Origin: Chlamydiales bacterium STE3
Lineage (GTDB): Bacteria; Chlamydiota; Chlamydiia; Chlamydiales; Parachlamydiaceae
Length of the DNA: 59,400 bases
NCBI GenBank assembly: GCA_011125455.1
Contig: VKHO01000023.1
Span: forward strand, 1-59,400
Reading direction: 5' to 3'
Under the pieces are notes generated by a model. That model ran no database searches. It saw nothing but the letters and a program-made list of their open reading frames with translations, and was not told where the DNA came from. This document shows positions 33,060-42,947 of the stretch, in pieces (position 1 is the first letter of the stretch; each line of letters opens with the position of its first letter). A program made the translations under genes and the position numbers.

Positions 33060-33064
33060 TCACT

Positions 33065-35029
33065 ATGTTCGGAAAACTTACCTTAGATGCTTTTAGACAC
33101 GAAGCCAGCCAAAACTTTGCTGTCATCATGATGCTTCTTTCCGGCCTTGTCATTATTGGAGCTATCACTTATCTAAAACGTTGGAAATGGCTATGGAATG
33201 AATGGTTGACATCTGTTGATCACAAAAAAATTGGATTGATGTATATCATCGTTGCGCTGCTCATGTTTTTTAAAGCCTTTGCTGATGCCCTAATGATGAG
33301 GTTGCAGCAAGCTCTTTCTGTGGGTGCCTCTCAAGGTTTTATTTCTCCTGAACATTTTCAAGAAGTTTTTTCTGCCCATGGAACCACGATGATCTTCTTC
33401 GTTGGAATGGGCGTTGTTTTCGGTCTGCTCAACCTTGTTGTGCCCCTGCAAATTGGAGCGAGAGATGTCGCTTTCCCCTTTCTGAATTCTCTTAGCTTTT
33501 GGTTCTTCGCTTCAGCTGGAGCACTCACTCTTGTCTCATTAGCCATCGGCAGCTTCTCTGCAGCAGGTTGGTTAGCCTATCCACCTCTTTCAAGCTTAGA
33601 ATACAGCCCCAATGAGGGCGTAAATTACTGGATATGGATTGTCCAAATCGCAGGGATTGGAAGTACCCTTTCTGGGATCAACTTTTTAGTGACCATCTTA
33701 AAAATGCGCTGTCCCGGCATGACGCTGATGAAAATGCCGATTTTTGTTTGGAGTTCTTTATGTGCCATGGTTCTTGTCGTCCTCTCTTTTCCCATCCTGA
33801 CAGCCACTCTTTACCTACTGACTTTAGACCGCTACCTCGGCATGCATTTTTTTACCATAGATGGTGGGGGCAATTTCATGATGTACATCAACCTCATCTG
33901 GGCGTGGGGGCATCCTGAAGTTTATATTTTGATCCTTCCAGCATTTGGCATCTTTTCAGAAGTCGTGCCTACCTTTTCCGAAAAAAGGCTCTTTGGCTAT
34001 GTTTCGATGGTTTGGGCATTGATTTTGATCACAGTTCTTTCCTTTATCGTCTGGCTTCACCATTTCTTTACTATGGGCTCAAGCGCAAATGTCAATGCCT
34101 TCTTCGGCGTCGCGACCATGCTCATTGCCATCCCAACAGGAGTAAAAATTTTTAATTGGCTATTTACAAAATTTCGCGGAAGGGTGCACTTCGACTCGCC
34201 GATGCTATGGTTTTTTGCTTTTGTCCTCAACTTTAGTATCGGAGGAATGACAGGGATTTTGCTCTCTGCTCCCCCTGTAGATTACCAAGTCCATAACAGC
34301 TTATTCTTAATTGCGCATTTTCATGGCATGGTAATCGGAGGAGTCCTTTTCGGCTTTTTCTGTGGCTTTACCTACTGGTTTCCCAAATTTACCGGCTTTT
34401 TCCTAAGCGAAAAATTGAACCGCTACGCCTTTTGGTGTTGGTTCGTTGGCTTTCTTCTAGCTTTTATGCCGCTTTACATGCTCGGCTTTATGGGGGCAAC
34501 AAGGCGTCTTGACCACTATGAAGCGTCAACAGGATGGCAACCCCTCTTTATACTAGTAGGATGCGGCGCTTTAATTATCCTCTGTGGAGTCACTATTCAG
34601 ATTTACGGCTTATTTAAAAGCATTATTGAGCGTAAACTTGACACAACAGGCGATCCCTGGAATGGTCGAACGCTAGAATGGGCTGTATCCTCCCCTCCTC
34701 CATTCTATAATTTTGCTGTCACGCCAACTGTAGACCAAATTGACCCTTTATGGGCGATAAAAAGAGGACAGGCACCAAAGCCTAAAAAAGATTATGAAGA
34801 TATCTATCTACCCAAAAATACAGCCATGGGCCTTTACATCGGCATGCTGAGCTTGATCTTCGGCTTTGCAATGACTTGGCATATTTACTGGCTAGCGCTA
34901 CTCAGCTTTATTGCGATTCTCACATGTGTGATCATTCGCTTATCGCAAAAAGATGATCACAAAGTCGTTTATGCTGAAGATATTAAAAAAATGGAAGAAG
35001 CTCGTTTACAAAGAGGAAAAACCTTATGA
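33065..35029 (+). CDS. cyoB: Cytochrome bo-type quinol oxidase subunit I
   Basis: A 654-aa catalytic subunit with about 15 TM helices. All metal ligands are in place at positions almost equal to E. coli CyoB: heme b ligands His105 and His420, CuB ligands His283, His332 and His333 with the cross-linked Tyr287 (HPEVY), heme o ligand His418 (AHFHG), and also His410. Glu285 of the D channel is present, so proton pumping is expected. It oxidises quinol and reduces O2 to water in the inner membrane. The start lies five bases after cyoA and the stop overlaps cyoC (ATGA). Confidence 0.96.
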   Translation: MFGKLTLDAFRHEASQNFAVIMMLLSGLVIIGAITYLKRWKWLWNEWLTSVDHKKIGLMYIIVALLMFFKAFADALMMRLQQALSVGASQGFISPEHFQEVFSAHGTTMIFFVGMGVVFGLLNLVVPLQIGARDVAFPFLNSLSFWFFASAGALTLVSLAIGSFSAAGWLAYPPLSSLEYSPNEGVNYWIWIVQIAGIGSTLSGINFLVTILKMRCPGMTLMKMPIFVWSSLCAMVLVVLSFPILTATLYLLTLDRYLGMHFFTIDGGGNFMMYINLIWAWGHPEVYILILPAFGIFSEVVPTFSEKRLFGYVSMVWALILITVLSFIVWLHHFFTMGSSANVNAFFGVATMLIAIPTGVKIFNWLFTKFRGRVHFDSPMLWFFAFVLNFSIGGMTGILLSAPPVDYQVHNSLFLIAHFHGMVIGGVLFGFFCGFTYWFPKFTGFFLSEKLNRYAFWCWFVGFLLAFMPLYMLGFMGATRRLDHYEASTGWQPLFILVGCGALIILCGVTIQIYGLFKSIIERKLDTTGDPWNGRTLEWAVSSPPPFYNFAVTPTVDQIDPLWAIKRGQAPKPKKDYEDIYLPKNTAMGLYIGMLSLIFGFAMTWHIYWLALLSFIAILTCVIIRLSQKDDHKVVYAEDIKKMEEARLQRGKTL

Positions 35030-35655
35030 TCAACACCTTAACTGTTCGTCATACGCATGACCCTTACGCTGACACAAGCTCTCCAGATCCTCACCAAGAT
35101 ACGTTTTCTAAAACAGTTTTGGGGTTCTGGATTTACCTGATGAGCGATTGCCTTTTATTTGCCGCCTTGTTCACAACCTACGCTGTGCTGCATGAGGGCA
35201 CATTCGGTGGACCCACCTCGCACGATATCCTCAGCCTTCCAACGGCTTTCCTAGAAACGATGATTCTTCTTTGCAGCACCATTTCCTGTGGACTTGCCAT
35301 GCTAGCAGCCAAACGCGAAAAGATTAACCAGGTCTACATTTGGCTAATAGTGACATTTTTACTAGGGTCTTCTTTTGTTTTTATGGAATTAAAGGAGTTT
35401 AGCCACCTACTTCATGAAGGAAATAGCTGGGAGAAAAGTGCTTTCCTCTCCTCTTTTTTTACTCTCGTGGGAACCCATGGCCTTCATGTCTCTGTCGGAT
35501 TGCTTTGGATCATCGTCATGATTGGCCAGCTACTCTACTCAAGCATCACCATTACCACATTTCGCAGGCTTGTCCTCTTTAGCATGTTCTGGCATTTTCT
35601 TGACCTAATATGGATCTTTATCTTTACCTTTGTCTATTTGATTGGAGTGATCTAA
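35026..35655 (+). CDS. cyoC: Cytochrome bo-type quinol oxidase subunit III
   Basis: A 209-aa subunit III with five TM helices and the family signatures [13 protein letters not shown] and [11 protein letters not shown]. It is a structural subunit thought to help proton uptake and stability; it holds no metal. It overlaps cyoB by four bases (ATGA), and the cyoD start follows its stop directly. Length is normal for the family. Confidence 0.94.
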   Translation: MINTLTVRHTHDPYADTSSPDPHQDTFSKTVLGFWIYLMSDCLLFAALFTTYAVLHEGTFGGPTSHDILSLPTAFLETMILLCSTISCGLAMLAAKREKINQVYIWLIVTFLLGSSFVFMELKEFSHLLHEGNSWEKSAFLSSFFTLVGTHGLHVSVGLLWIIVMIGQLLYSSITITTFRRLVLFSMFWHFLDLIWIFIFTFVYLIGVI

Positions 35656-36018
35656 ATGAGCGGAGATATCAGCTTAAAACAAGCTAAGAATGAATGGCAT
35701 GGCACCTTATCCTCCTATATCATAGGATTTATTGCCTCTGTCATCCTAACAGCAATTTCCTTTTTCCTTGTGACCCATAAGCAGTTTACAGAGCAGGTTA
35801 CGATCTATCTTCTAGTTAGCCTAGCAGTAATTCAAGCCATTTTTCAACTACGCTTTTTCTTGCATTTAGGACAAGAAGCAAAACCAAAATGGGAGACAAT
35901 CATTTTTTACACAATGCTTGTCGTTTTGCTGATCATCTCTATAGGCTCTCTCTGGGTTATGAATGATCTCAATGCCAGAATGATGCCAGATATGAATATG
36001 GAAATGCTCCATGATTAA
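35656..36018 (+). CDS. cyoD: Cytochrome bo-type quinol oxidase subunit IV
   Basis: A 120-aa subunit IV with three TM helices and a conserved VIQAIFQLRFFLHLG stretch before the last helix, as in other CyoD proteins. It assists assembly of CuB in subunit I. It starts at the base after the cyoC stop and overlaps cyoE by eight bases. The C-terminus is Met-rich (MMPDMNMEM). Confidence 0.92.
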   Translation: MSGDISLKQAKNEWHGTLSSYIIGFIASVILTAISFFLVTHKQFTEQVTIYLLVSLAVIQAIFQLRFFLHLGQEAKPKWETIIFYTMLVVLLIISIGSLWVMNDLNARMMPDMNMEMLHD

Positions 36019-36856
36019 CTATTACTTGTTGACTAAGCCAGGGATTATTTTAGGCAATTTGATCACTGTTGCTGCGGGATTTTTGCTCGCCTCAAAAGGG
36101 CATTTTGATGGCGCCCTTTTTTTAGGAACTCTATTTGGCTTGGGGTTCATCATCGCTTCCGGCTGCGTGTTTAACAATTGTATGGATCGTGGCATAGACA
36201 AAAAAATGATGAGAACACAAGGCCGAGCCTTAGTTAAAGGATCGATTTCCCTCAAAGAAGCAATAGTTTTTGGGCTTTGCCTTGGATTGATTGGTGTTTT
36301 TCTCTTAATAGTTTACACAAACCCTTTAACTGTCGCCATTGCCTGCATGGGCTTTTTTGTCTATGTTTTCATTTACAGTTTATGGAAAAGCCATACGATT
36401 TATGGAACGGCGATAGGCAGCATAGCAGGAGCCGTGCCCCCAGTTGTTGGCTATTGTGCAGTAAGCGCTCATTTCGACACCGGCGCTTTCATCCTATTCC
36501 TGATGCTTATCTTTTGGCAAATGCCCCATTTTTTTGCGATTGCTCTTTCCCACCTTGAAGACTATGCTTTAGCGGGAATTCCTGTCTTACCCTTAAAAAA
36601 AGGGATTTTAAGAACAAAAATTCATATGGCACTCTACATTATCGGTTTCATACTGACTTCCGCAATGCTCACTCTTTTCCACTATACAGGTTATCTGTAT
36701 TTGGCGGCCACATTAGGCCTCGGTACTCTATGGCTCATTCAAGCAATCGCCGGCTTTGCAAAAGAAGATTTTAAGCAATGGGGCTATCGTATGTTTTGCC
36801 TTTCTCTTGTCTTGATTTTAGCGATTTGTATTGTCATTCCCCTTGATGTCGTTTAA
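36011..36856 (+). CDS. cyoE: Heme O synthase (protoheme IX farnesyltransferase)
   Basis: A 281-aa polytopic UbiA-family prenyltransferase that makes heme o from heme b and farnesyl diphosphate, needed for subunit I. The two Asp-rich regions are seen as NNCMDRGIDKKM (about 55-66) and, later, ALSHLEDYALAGIPVL. About eight TM helices. It is the last cyo gene and overlaps cyoD. The convergent nuo operon ends 65 bases away with no clear terminator hairpin between them. Confidence 0.94.
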   Translation: MINYYLLTKPGIILGNLITVAAGFLLASKGHFDGALFLGTLFGLGFIIASGCVFNNCMDRGIDKKMMRTQGRALVKGSISLKEAIVFGLCLGLIGVFLLIVYTNPLTVAIACMGFFVYVFIYSLWKSHTIYGTAIGSIAGAVPPVVGYCAVSAHFDTGAFILFLMLIFWQMPHFFAIALSHLEDYALAGIPVLPLKKGILRTKIHMALYIIGFILTSAMLTLFHYTGYLYLAATLGLGTLWLIQAIAGFAKEDFKQWGYRMFCLSLVLILAICIVIPLDVV

Positions 36857-36921
36857 AAGCTTAAAATAGGCGCAAACTCCCCCTCCATAAAATGGCAAAA
36901 CTTGACACAACTACTCTATCT

Positions 36922-38352
36922 CTATTTGAGCAATGCTAGAAAAGGCGTTGGGTAGATTGAAAGAATAAGAATGCCCAAAGAAGAAATCACTCCGACAAGA
37001 GAAGCCGGCCAGGAATGTTGAAGGATGGAATTTTCGTGTGTTTCAGACGAAAACATCACAGCCAAAATACGCAAATAGTAATAGGCTGAAAGTATTGTCG
37101 TCAGCAGAGCTAAGATGACTAACCAAACATATCCTGCTTGATAAAGCAGTTTAAAAATGGCCAACTTAGCGAGAAACCCTGCTGTAGGAGGAATCCCCGC
37201 TAAAGTTAAGAAGAAAAAGGCTAAAGAACAAGCAAGAACAGGAGATTTTTTGAAAAGCCCTTTTAGATCTTCTATTTTTACTCCTTCACTAGTTTCATCA
37301 AGAAAAGCAAAGACAGCAAAAGCACCAAGAGTGGCCAAGGCATAAATGGCAAGGTAGAATTGCACTGTCAGAAGGGCATCGGCAGTCCCCGCAATAATCG
37401 GCAAAACTAAAAAGCCCGCATGTGAAATACCGGAATAAGCAAAAAAACGTCTCATCTGTGTCTGTTTTAATGCGACGAAATTAGCGTAAACCAAGCTAAA
37501 GCAAGCAAGGGCGGCCATGGCATAGTTCCAACGCAGATCAAAGTGAGGAAGTGCGAACAAGAATAAAATAATAAAAGCAGCAAACGCTCCAGCTTTCGTT
37601 CCGACAGCCATGAAAGAGGTCACGGGAGATGGGGCACCATGATAGACATCGGGAGCCCACACTTGGAAAGGGACAAGCGCTGCTTCAAAGGCAAGGCCTA
37701 GGGTTACAAAAGAAATGCCTCCTAAAAAAAGTGCTCTATCGTAGGTAGTAGTAAGGCCTTGATAGCCTGTCAACAAGGCATCAAATCGCGTCGTTCCTAA
37801 AGCTCCGTAAATAAGGGCAATCCCATAAAGTAAGAAGGCTGCCGCCATCGATCCCATAAGAAAGTACTTTAAAGCGGCTTCATGGGAAATTTCCCATTTT
37901 TTCATGTAGCTACACCATACGTAAAGAGAGATGGAGAGCGTTTCAATACCTAAAAATAGAGTTAAAAAATCCGCTGATGATCCAATTAAAATAAGTCCAA
38001 AAAGAGCAGAAAGGAGGAGAAAGTAGTATTCGCCTCGCGTTGCTTCAAAACGTTGAAAAAAAGAAGCTGATAGGAGGGCTACTAAAATTCCTATGCCTAG
38101 AAAAAAAAGAGAAAAAAATCTGGCTAATTCATCGAACCTTAACCAAGGAGTTAGTAAAGGATCGCGACTTTCTGGTGCAAACAAAGCAGCATAAAAAGCC
38201 GTTGTGAGGAGAATCAGGGCTAAATAGAATGTGCCTTTTTTTGCCCATTTTTCAGCAAAAGTCTCTACCAACAGCAAAAGCAAAGCTCCGAATAGAAGAA
38301 TAAGGAGGGGGCTAATGGCGATAAAATCGGTGAGTCGGACAAATGCGCTCAT
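36922..38352 (-). CDS. nuoN: NADH-quinone oxidoreductase subunit N
   Basis: A 476-aa antiporter-like proton-pumping subunit of complex I with about 14 TM helices. The conserved lysine/glutamate channel residues are in regions such as LGIETLSISLYVWC and FEAALVPFQVWAPDVYHGAPSPV. Last gene of the nuoA-N operon; it overlaps nuoM by four bases. Length is normal. The cyo operon ends convergently just beyond its stop. Confidence 0.95.
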   Translation of the reverse strand: MSAFVRLTDFIAISPLLILLFGALLLLLVETFAEKWAKKGTFYLALILLTTAFYAALFAPESRDPLLTPWLRFDELARFFSLFFLGIGILVALLSASFFQRFEATRGEYYFLLLSALFGLILIGSSADFLTLFLGIETLSISLYVWCSYMKKWEISHEAALKYFLMGSMAAAFLLYGIALIYGALGTTRFDALLTGYQGLTTTYDRALFLGGISFVTLGLAFEAALVPFQVWAPDVYHGAPSPVTSFMAVGTKAGAFAAFIILFLFALPHFDLRWNYAMAALACFSLVYANFVALKQTQMRRFFAYSGISHAGFLVLPIIAGTADALLTVQFYLAIYALATLGAFAVFAFLDETSEGVKIEDLKGLFKKSPVLACSLAFFFLTLAGIPPTAGFLAKLAIFKLLYQAGYVWLVILALLTTILSAYYYLRILAVMFSSETHENSILQHSWPASLVGVISSLGILILSIYPTPFLALLK

Positions 38353-39794
38353 TTTGATTCCTCTGTAATAGCTAGGGCCATTTTTTCATTGGTTTGCTTG
38401 ATACTTTCTATAAAAGGGGCTGGGTAGATCCCAATCCATAAAATCAAAATGATTAAAGGAAAAGCAATCGCAAATTCTTTTTTACTAATATCCTGTAATA
38501 AATGACCAGACCCAGATGGCCTTCCAAAATACATTTTTTGCATCCACCGTAGCATATAGAGGGCGGATAAAATGACCGTAGCGGCGAGGATAGATGCCAT
38601 CCAGGGATTGGGAATAAATAAGCCCCATAAAATCATGATTTCCCCGACAAAGTTATTTAATCCCGGTAAGGCAATCGCAGAGAGTACAAAAAAGAACGTC
38701 AACCAGCAAAGAGAAGGCAGGTATTGCGCAAGTCCACTTGTTGTTTCCATTGAAGTCGTCTTAATACGCTCGGACAGCCAACCAGCAACCAGAAAAAGGG
38801 CTGTAATTGTTATCCCGTGGTTGAAAGCCTGTAAGATAGCTCCAGAGTGTGCTATCTGGCTCCAGGCAAAGACACCTGCTAAAATAAAATTGACGTGCGA
38901 AAAGCTCGAATAAGCAAGAAGCCTTTTATAATCTGTTTGTCCCCAAGCGGCGAATCCTCCATAAAATACGCCGACAATAGCCAACCCCAAAAAGAGGGAG
39001 CTCCACTCCATCATCAATTCGGGAAACAGACCAACACCGACCCTTAAAAATCCATAGATACCGGCTTTGGAGAGCAGAGCCGAAAGAAGAATCGTTCCGG
39101 CAGTCGGAGCCTCGTAGTAAGCATCAGGTAACCATCCGTGAAAGGGAAAAAGAGGAGTTTTTACAGCAAAAGCTAAGGCAAAAATGGCAAAAATCCAAAC
39201 AGAGTGTGTGGCGGAAGAATGAGCCAGCTGATCAAGATCAAAAGTAGCAATGGGGGCTGCGGAATAAAGAGCAAGAAGCCCGACGACCATAAGGCAAGAC
39301 CCAGCAATGAGATAAACAAGAAATTTTAACGATGCAGCTTGCCTCTTTTCACCGCCCCACCCATTAATGATGAAATAGAGTGGTAGTAGCATGGCTTCCC
39401 AAAAAATGACAAAGAACACAAGATCCCTTGCTGTGAAAAAACCGATCAAAAGGCCTTGCAAAAACAATACCAAGGCATAAAAGTAATGGGCAGATTCTAA
39501 TTGATCTGGGTGTATGGCTAAAATGCTTATCGGAATGATAATGGCTGTAAGGTAAAGAAAAAGAAGAGAAAGAGAATCGATGCGCAAATAAAACTGTATG
39601 GAAAGAAAAGGCATCCAGTCGTGCTGAACGCTAGATCCTATCCAATGCGGATGGCATCCGATTAGAAAAGCTAAAGGCATCAAGCTTAACAATAAAGCTA
39701 GCCACTGCAATTGCTTACTTGAAATTCCTCTTGAAATAAGCACTGCCCCAACAGCAAAAAAAGGCAATAAAAACAATCCCATTAAATATGGCAT
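38349..39794 (-). CDS. nuoM: NADH-quinone oxidoreductase subunit M
   Basis: A 481-aa antiporter-like subunit with about 14 TM helices. Typical motifs: FWEAMLLPLYFIINGWGG carrying the key glutamate, and TPLFPFHGWLPDAYYEAPT. It forms one of the three proton channels of complex I. It overlaps nuoN and lies ten bases after nuoL. Length is normal. Confidence 0.95.
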   Translation of the reverse strand: MPYLMGLFLLPFFAVGAVLISRGISSKQLQWLALLLSLMPLAFLIGCHPHWIGSSVQHDWMPFLSIQFYLRIDSLSLLFLYLTAIIIPISILAIHPDQLESAHYFYALVLFLQGLLIGFFTARDLVFFVIFWEAMLLPLYFIINGWGGEKRQAASLKFLVYLIAGSCLMVVGLLALYSAAPIATFDLDQLAHSSATHSVWIFAIFALAFAVKTPLFPFHGWLPDAYYEAPTAGTILLSALLSKAGIYGFLRVGVGLFPELMMEWSSLFLGLAIVGVFYGGFAAWGQTDYKRLLAYSSFSHVNFILAGVFAWSQIAHSGAILQAFNHGITITALFLVAGWLSERIKTTSMETTSGLAQYLPSLCWLTFFFVLSAIALPGLNNFVGEIMILWGLFIPNPWMASILAATVILSALYMLRWMQKMYFGRPSGSGHLLQDISKKEFAIAFPLIILILWIGIYPAPFIESIKQTNEKMALAITEESK

Positions 39795-39804
39795 GAAATA
39801 TCCT

Positions 39805-41661
39805 TTAGAACATAAAATAAGCCATCAAAAATACAGCACCTAATGCCATCCACGCTACGTAAGAGCGCAACTGACCGCTTTGCATCAATTGCAAGCAGCC
39901 GGCAATCTTAGCTCCCATGCGAGCGGTTAGCTCGATAGATTTTGCAAAAACATGAGGTTCTAGAAGGGTATTAATCCTTCTGGAAAAAGCTTTCAGAGGC
40001 CTTACAAAAAGCACACTGTAACAATTATCAAAGTAAAACGCATTTTTCAAAAATTCTAACGGTTTCCCTAATCGCTCAGTGTGCCGTGTGTAAAGAAGAG
40101 CGGCACCACTTAACCCGAGTAGTGCGGCAGCAATCGACACCCCTATCGTCCAGGAAGAGGAATGATGATGCGCAATAGAAGTTTCTGCGATTCCAACTTT
40201 AGCAAGTAAACTTTCCAATAGAGAGGGTGGCGTCATAGAAAAGCCAATGAAGCCACCGAAAATAGAAAAAAAAGCCAGCACAATTAAAGGAGCAATCATG
40301 ACTGAGCGGACTTCTTTAAGATGTTTATTCGTCTCTTGCAAAGCACCTGAAAAGGTCAAACAATAAGCTCGGACCATATAAAATGCCGTTAGAAAAGAAG
40401 CTAAAAGGCCCACGTAAAATAGCGTTTTAAATCCTCCCCTATAGGCCTCTTCTAAAATTAAGTCCTTGCTAAAAAACGCCGCTAAGGGTGGAATTCCTGA
40501 TAAAGCCAAAACTCCAATCAAAAACAGCCAGTGCGTCTTCTTAAAAACTTTGGAGAGGCCCCCCATCTTGCGCATATCGGTCTCATCATGCATTCTGTGA
40601 ATAACATTTCCGGCTGAGAGGAAAAGCAGAGCTTTGATAAAAGCATGCATCGTTAAATGAAACATAGCTCCGTAGAAGGAGCCAACACCACACGCTAAAA
40701 ACATGTAGCCAAGCTGGCTCATTGTCGAATAGGCTAAAACACGTTTTAAATCGATTTGAGCTAACGCAGAGAGAGCTGCAAATAGAGCAGTTGCCGCTCC
40801 AATTGCACCGATGATAAGTAACGTCGTAGGAGCCAAAAGAAAGAGTGGGTGCAGCCGCACAATTAAATAAACGCCTGCAGTGACCATGGTTGCAGCATGG
40901 ATAAGAGCTGAGACTGGCGTTGGTCCTTCCATGGCATCGGGCAGCCATACGTGAAGGGGAATTTGAGCCGACTTGCCAGACACTCCAATAAAGTAAAGAA
41001 AGGTGAGCAGGGTTATAGCAGGAGCTCCAATTGAAAAATCCTGGCTTGCTTGTTGTAAAATAGTTGGGATATCGCTGGTTCCGAATAGGCGGAAGGTAAG
41101 CAGTAAGCCAATCAGCAATCCTAAATCGCCAATGCGATTCACTACAAAAGCTTTTGTTGCGGCTCGGGTTGCCGAGGGTTTTTCATACCAAAATCCAATC
41201 AGCAGATAAGAGGCCAGACCGACACCTTCCCAGCCTACAAAAAGAAGCACTAAATCCCCTGCCAAGACTAAAAGCAGCATCGCGAAAACGAAAAAGTTCA
41301 GATAAGCAAAGTAGCGCCCATAGCTATTTTCATGTTCGATGTATCCCATTGAGTAAACGTGGATAAGAAATCCTACCCCCGTAATGATGAGGGCCATCGA
41401 GAGAGAAAGGGCATCAATATGCAGGGTAAAGCTTGCATTGATTCCTTGAACAGGAAGCCACTGAAAAAAAGGTAAATGCCATTCCTGCACATTTTCTGTA
41501 AGGGTGAAAGAAAGAAGTGTGGCAAAGCAAATGAAAGAAATCGCAATTGTGCCACATGCCACTCGACCGATTGTTTTTCTTCGCATCAGATGAGAACCTA
41601 CGAGGAGAAAAAGGAAGCCCATTAAGGGTGATAAAAGACCCAGCAGAATCAATTGTCCCAT
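39805..41661 (-). CDS. nuoL: NADH-quinone oxidoreductase subunit L
   Basis: A 618-aa distal antiporter-like subunit with about 16 TM helices and the long lateral helix at the C-terminus. Motifs seen: FVGWEGVGLASYLLIGFWYE, SAQIPLHVWLPDAMEGPTPV and ALIHAATMVTAGVYL, which hold the key Glu, Lys and His residues of the proton path. One base separates it from nuoK. Confidence 0.96.
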   Translation of the reverse strand: MGQLILLGLLSPLMGFLFLLVGSHLMRRKTIGRVACGTIAISFICFATLLSFTLTENVQEWHLPFFQWLPVQGINASFTLHIDALSLSMALIITGVGFLIHVYSMGYIEHENSYGRYFAYLNFFVFAMLLLVLAGDLVLLFVGWEGVGLASYLLIGFWYEKPSATRAATKAFVVNRIGDLGLLIGLLLTFRLFGTSDIPTILQQASQDFSIGAPAITLLTFLYFIGVSGKSAQIPLHVWLPDAMEGPTPVSALIHAATMVTAGVYLIVRLHPLFLLAPTTLLIIGAIGAATALFAALSALAQIDLKRVLAYSTMSQLGYMFLACGVGSFYGAMFHLTMHAFIKALLFLSAGNVIHRMHDETDMRKMGGLSKVFKKTHWLFLIGVLALSGIPPLAAFFSKDLILEEAYRGGFKTLFYVGLLASFLTAFYMVRAYCLTFSGALQETNKHLKEVRSVMIAPLIVLAFFSIFGGFIGFSMTPPSLLESLLAKVGIAETSIAHHHSSSWTIGVSIAAALLGLSGAALLYTRHTERLGKPLEFLKNAFYFDNCYSVLFVRPLKAFSRRINTLLEPHVFAKSIELTARMGAKIAGCLQLMQSGQLRSYVAWMALGAVFLMAYFMF

Positions 41662-41662
41662 T

Positions 41663-41962
41663 TCATCCTCTTAGAGTGTTGTACTCATCCACATCGACAA
41701 CTTGCTTTGAGCGGAAAAGATTGATAATGATCGCGAACCCTACTGCAGCCTCTGCAGCAGCGATGACGAGGACAAAAAAGACCCAAATCAGCCCAGTCTG
41801 GTTTCCCCAGTGGTAAGAAAAAACCACAAAAAGAAGATTTGCCGCATTGAGCATCAGCTCAATAGAAAGGAAAAGGATGAGGGCATTGCGTTTGATTAAA
41901 ACGCCGATCACTCCAAGAAAGAAGAGAGCCATGCTCATGTAGATGAGTAGTAAAATATTCAT
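41663..41962 (-). CDS. nuoK: NADH-quinone oxidoreductase subunit K
   Basis: A 99-aa membrane subunit with three TM helices. The conserved membrane glutamate lies in LFLSIELMLNAANLLFV (Glu36-type); the second conserved acidic residue is in AAEAAVGFAI. Its start overlaps the nuoJ stop by one base (TAATG). Normal length. Confidence 0.95.
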   Translation of the reverse strand: MNILLLIYMSMALFFLGVIGVLIKRNALILFLSIELMLNAANLLFVVFSYHWGNQTGLIWVFFVLVIAAAEAAVGFAIIINLFRSKQVVDVDEYNTLRG

Positions 41963-42471
41963 TAATAGACTTTCCTCGCGATGTATATGGACCCCACGAT
42001 AGCAATTAAAAAAAGCAGAATGAGGGCTTCGAATGGAAAAAAGAAGTCAACATACAGCTCTTTTCCGATGGGTGCCACCATGCCAAAATCCTCTGGCAGT
42101 ACTCTTTTTAAATTCGGCAACCCCTCTATTTGCTTTCCAAAGTAAACAAAAGCGGTTGTCAACGCCCCTGTTGCTAGGGAAATTAAATAGAGGGAACTCT
42201 TCTCTTTGCCATCTCCAATTTTCTGGTGAGCATCCTGGAATAAGACGATGACAAACATAAAGATGACTAATATAGCGCCGGCATAAACGATGACTTGCAT
42301 CACGGCTATAAATTGCGCTGATAGCTGCAAATATAAAATAGCAAGTGTCAAAAGCGTCATCAAAAAACTAAGGCACGCATAGATTGGCTTTCGTGCCAGC
42401 AGAACACCAAGAGCAGATAAAATCAACATTATGCAAAAAAACCATTCAGAAAGATGAAGCTCTAAATCCAT
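41962..42471 (-). CDS. nuoJ: NADH-quinone oxidoreductase subunit J
   Basis: A 169-aa membrane subunit with five TM helices and the signature VIVYAGAILVIFMFVI containing the pi-bulge helix region. The start at 42471 is chosen because it follows the nuoI stop and has AAAGGG ten bases upstream; an in-frame ATG at 42507 lies inside nuoI and adds a polar tail not seen in the family. Confidence 0.93.
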   Translation of the reverse strand: MDLELHLSEWFFCIMLILSALGVLLARKPIYACLSFLMTLLTLAILYLQLSAQFIAVMQVIVYAGAILVIFMFVIVLFQDAHQKIGDGKEKSSLYLISLATGALTTAFVYFGKQIEGLPNLKRVLPEDFGMVAPIGKELYVDFFFPFEALILLFLIAIVGSIYIARKVY

Positions 42472-42472
42472 G

Positions 42473-42946
42473 CTATATTTCCCTTTTAGGATCACGTCCT
42501 GAGTCACCAGGATTTTTCTCTGTAAGCATCTCTTTTGTGTAAATCAGCGATTCTCGATCATAACTCGCCAACTCATAATCATTTCCAAGAATAATAGCCC
42601 CAGTCGGGCAAGCTTCTTCGCAATAACCGCAGTAGATACAGCGCAGCATATTGATTTGAAAATCAGAGGCATAGCGCTCCCCATGAGAATGCACATCACC
42701 CGGCTCGTTTTCAGCAGGCTTTACATAGATCGCTTGGGAAGGACAGACTATCGCACATAGCTCACACCCCACGCAGCGCTCTAACCCATCTTCCCATTTT
42801 GTCAAATAGTGACGGCCTCGTGAGCGTTTAGGTAGCTTGCGCTTCTCTTCAGGATAAAGCAACGTAATCGGCTTTTTAAAAAAATGCTTCAGGATAATCA
42901 GCAGTCCCCAAAGCATCGACATCACCTGATAAATTTTTTTCTTCAT
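42473..42946 (-). CDS. nuoI: NADH-quinone oxidoreductase subunit I
   Basis: A 157-aa ferredoxin-like subunit with two [4Fe-4S] motifs, CVGCELCAIVCPSQAI and CIYCGYCEEACPTGAI, which carry clusters N6a and N6b between NuoG and NuoB. An amphipathic N-terminal region binds it to the membrane arm. It lies one base after nuoH. The C-terminus (GDSGRDPKREI) is charged. Confidence 0.96.
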   Translation of the reverse strand: MKKKIYQVMSMLWGLLIILKHFFKKPITLLYPEEKRKLPKRSRGRHYLTKWEDGLERCVGCELCAIVCPSQAIYVKPAENEPGDVHSHGERYASDFQINMLRCIYCGYCEEACPTGAIILGNDYELASYDRESLIYTKEMLTEKNPGDSGRDPKREI

Positions 42947-42947
42947 G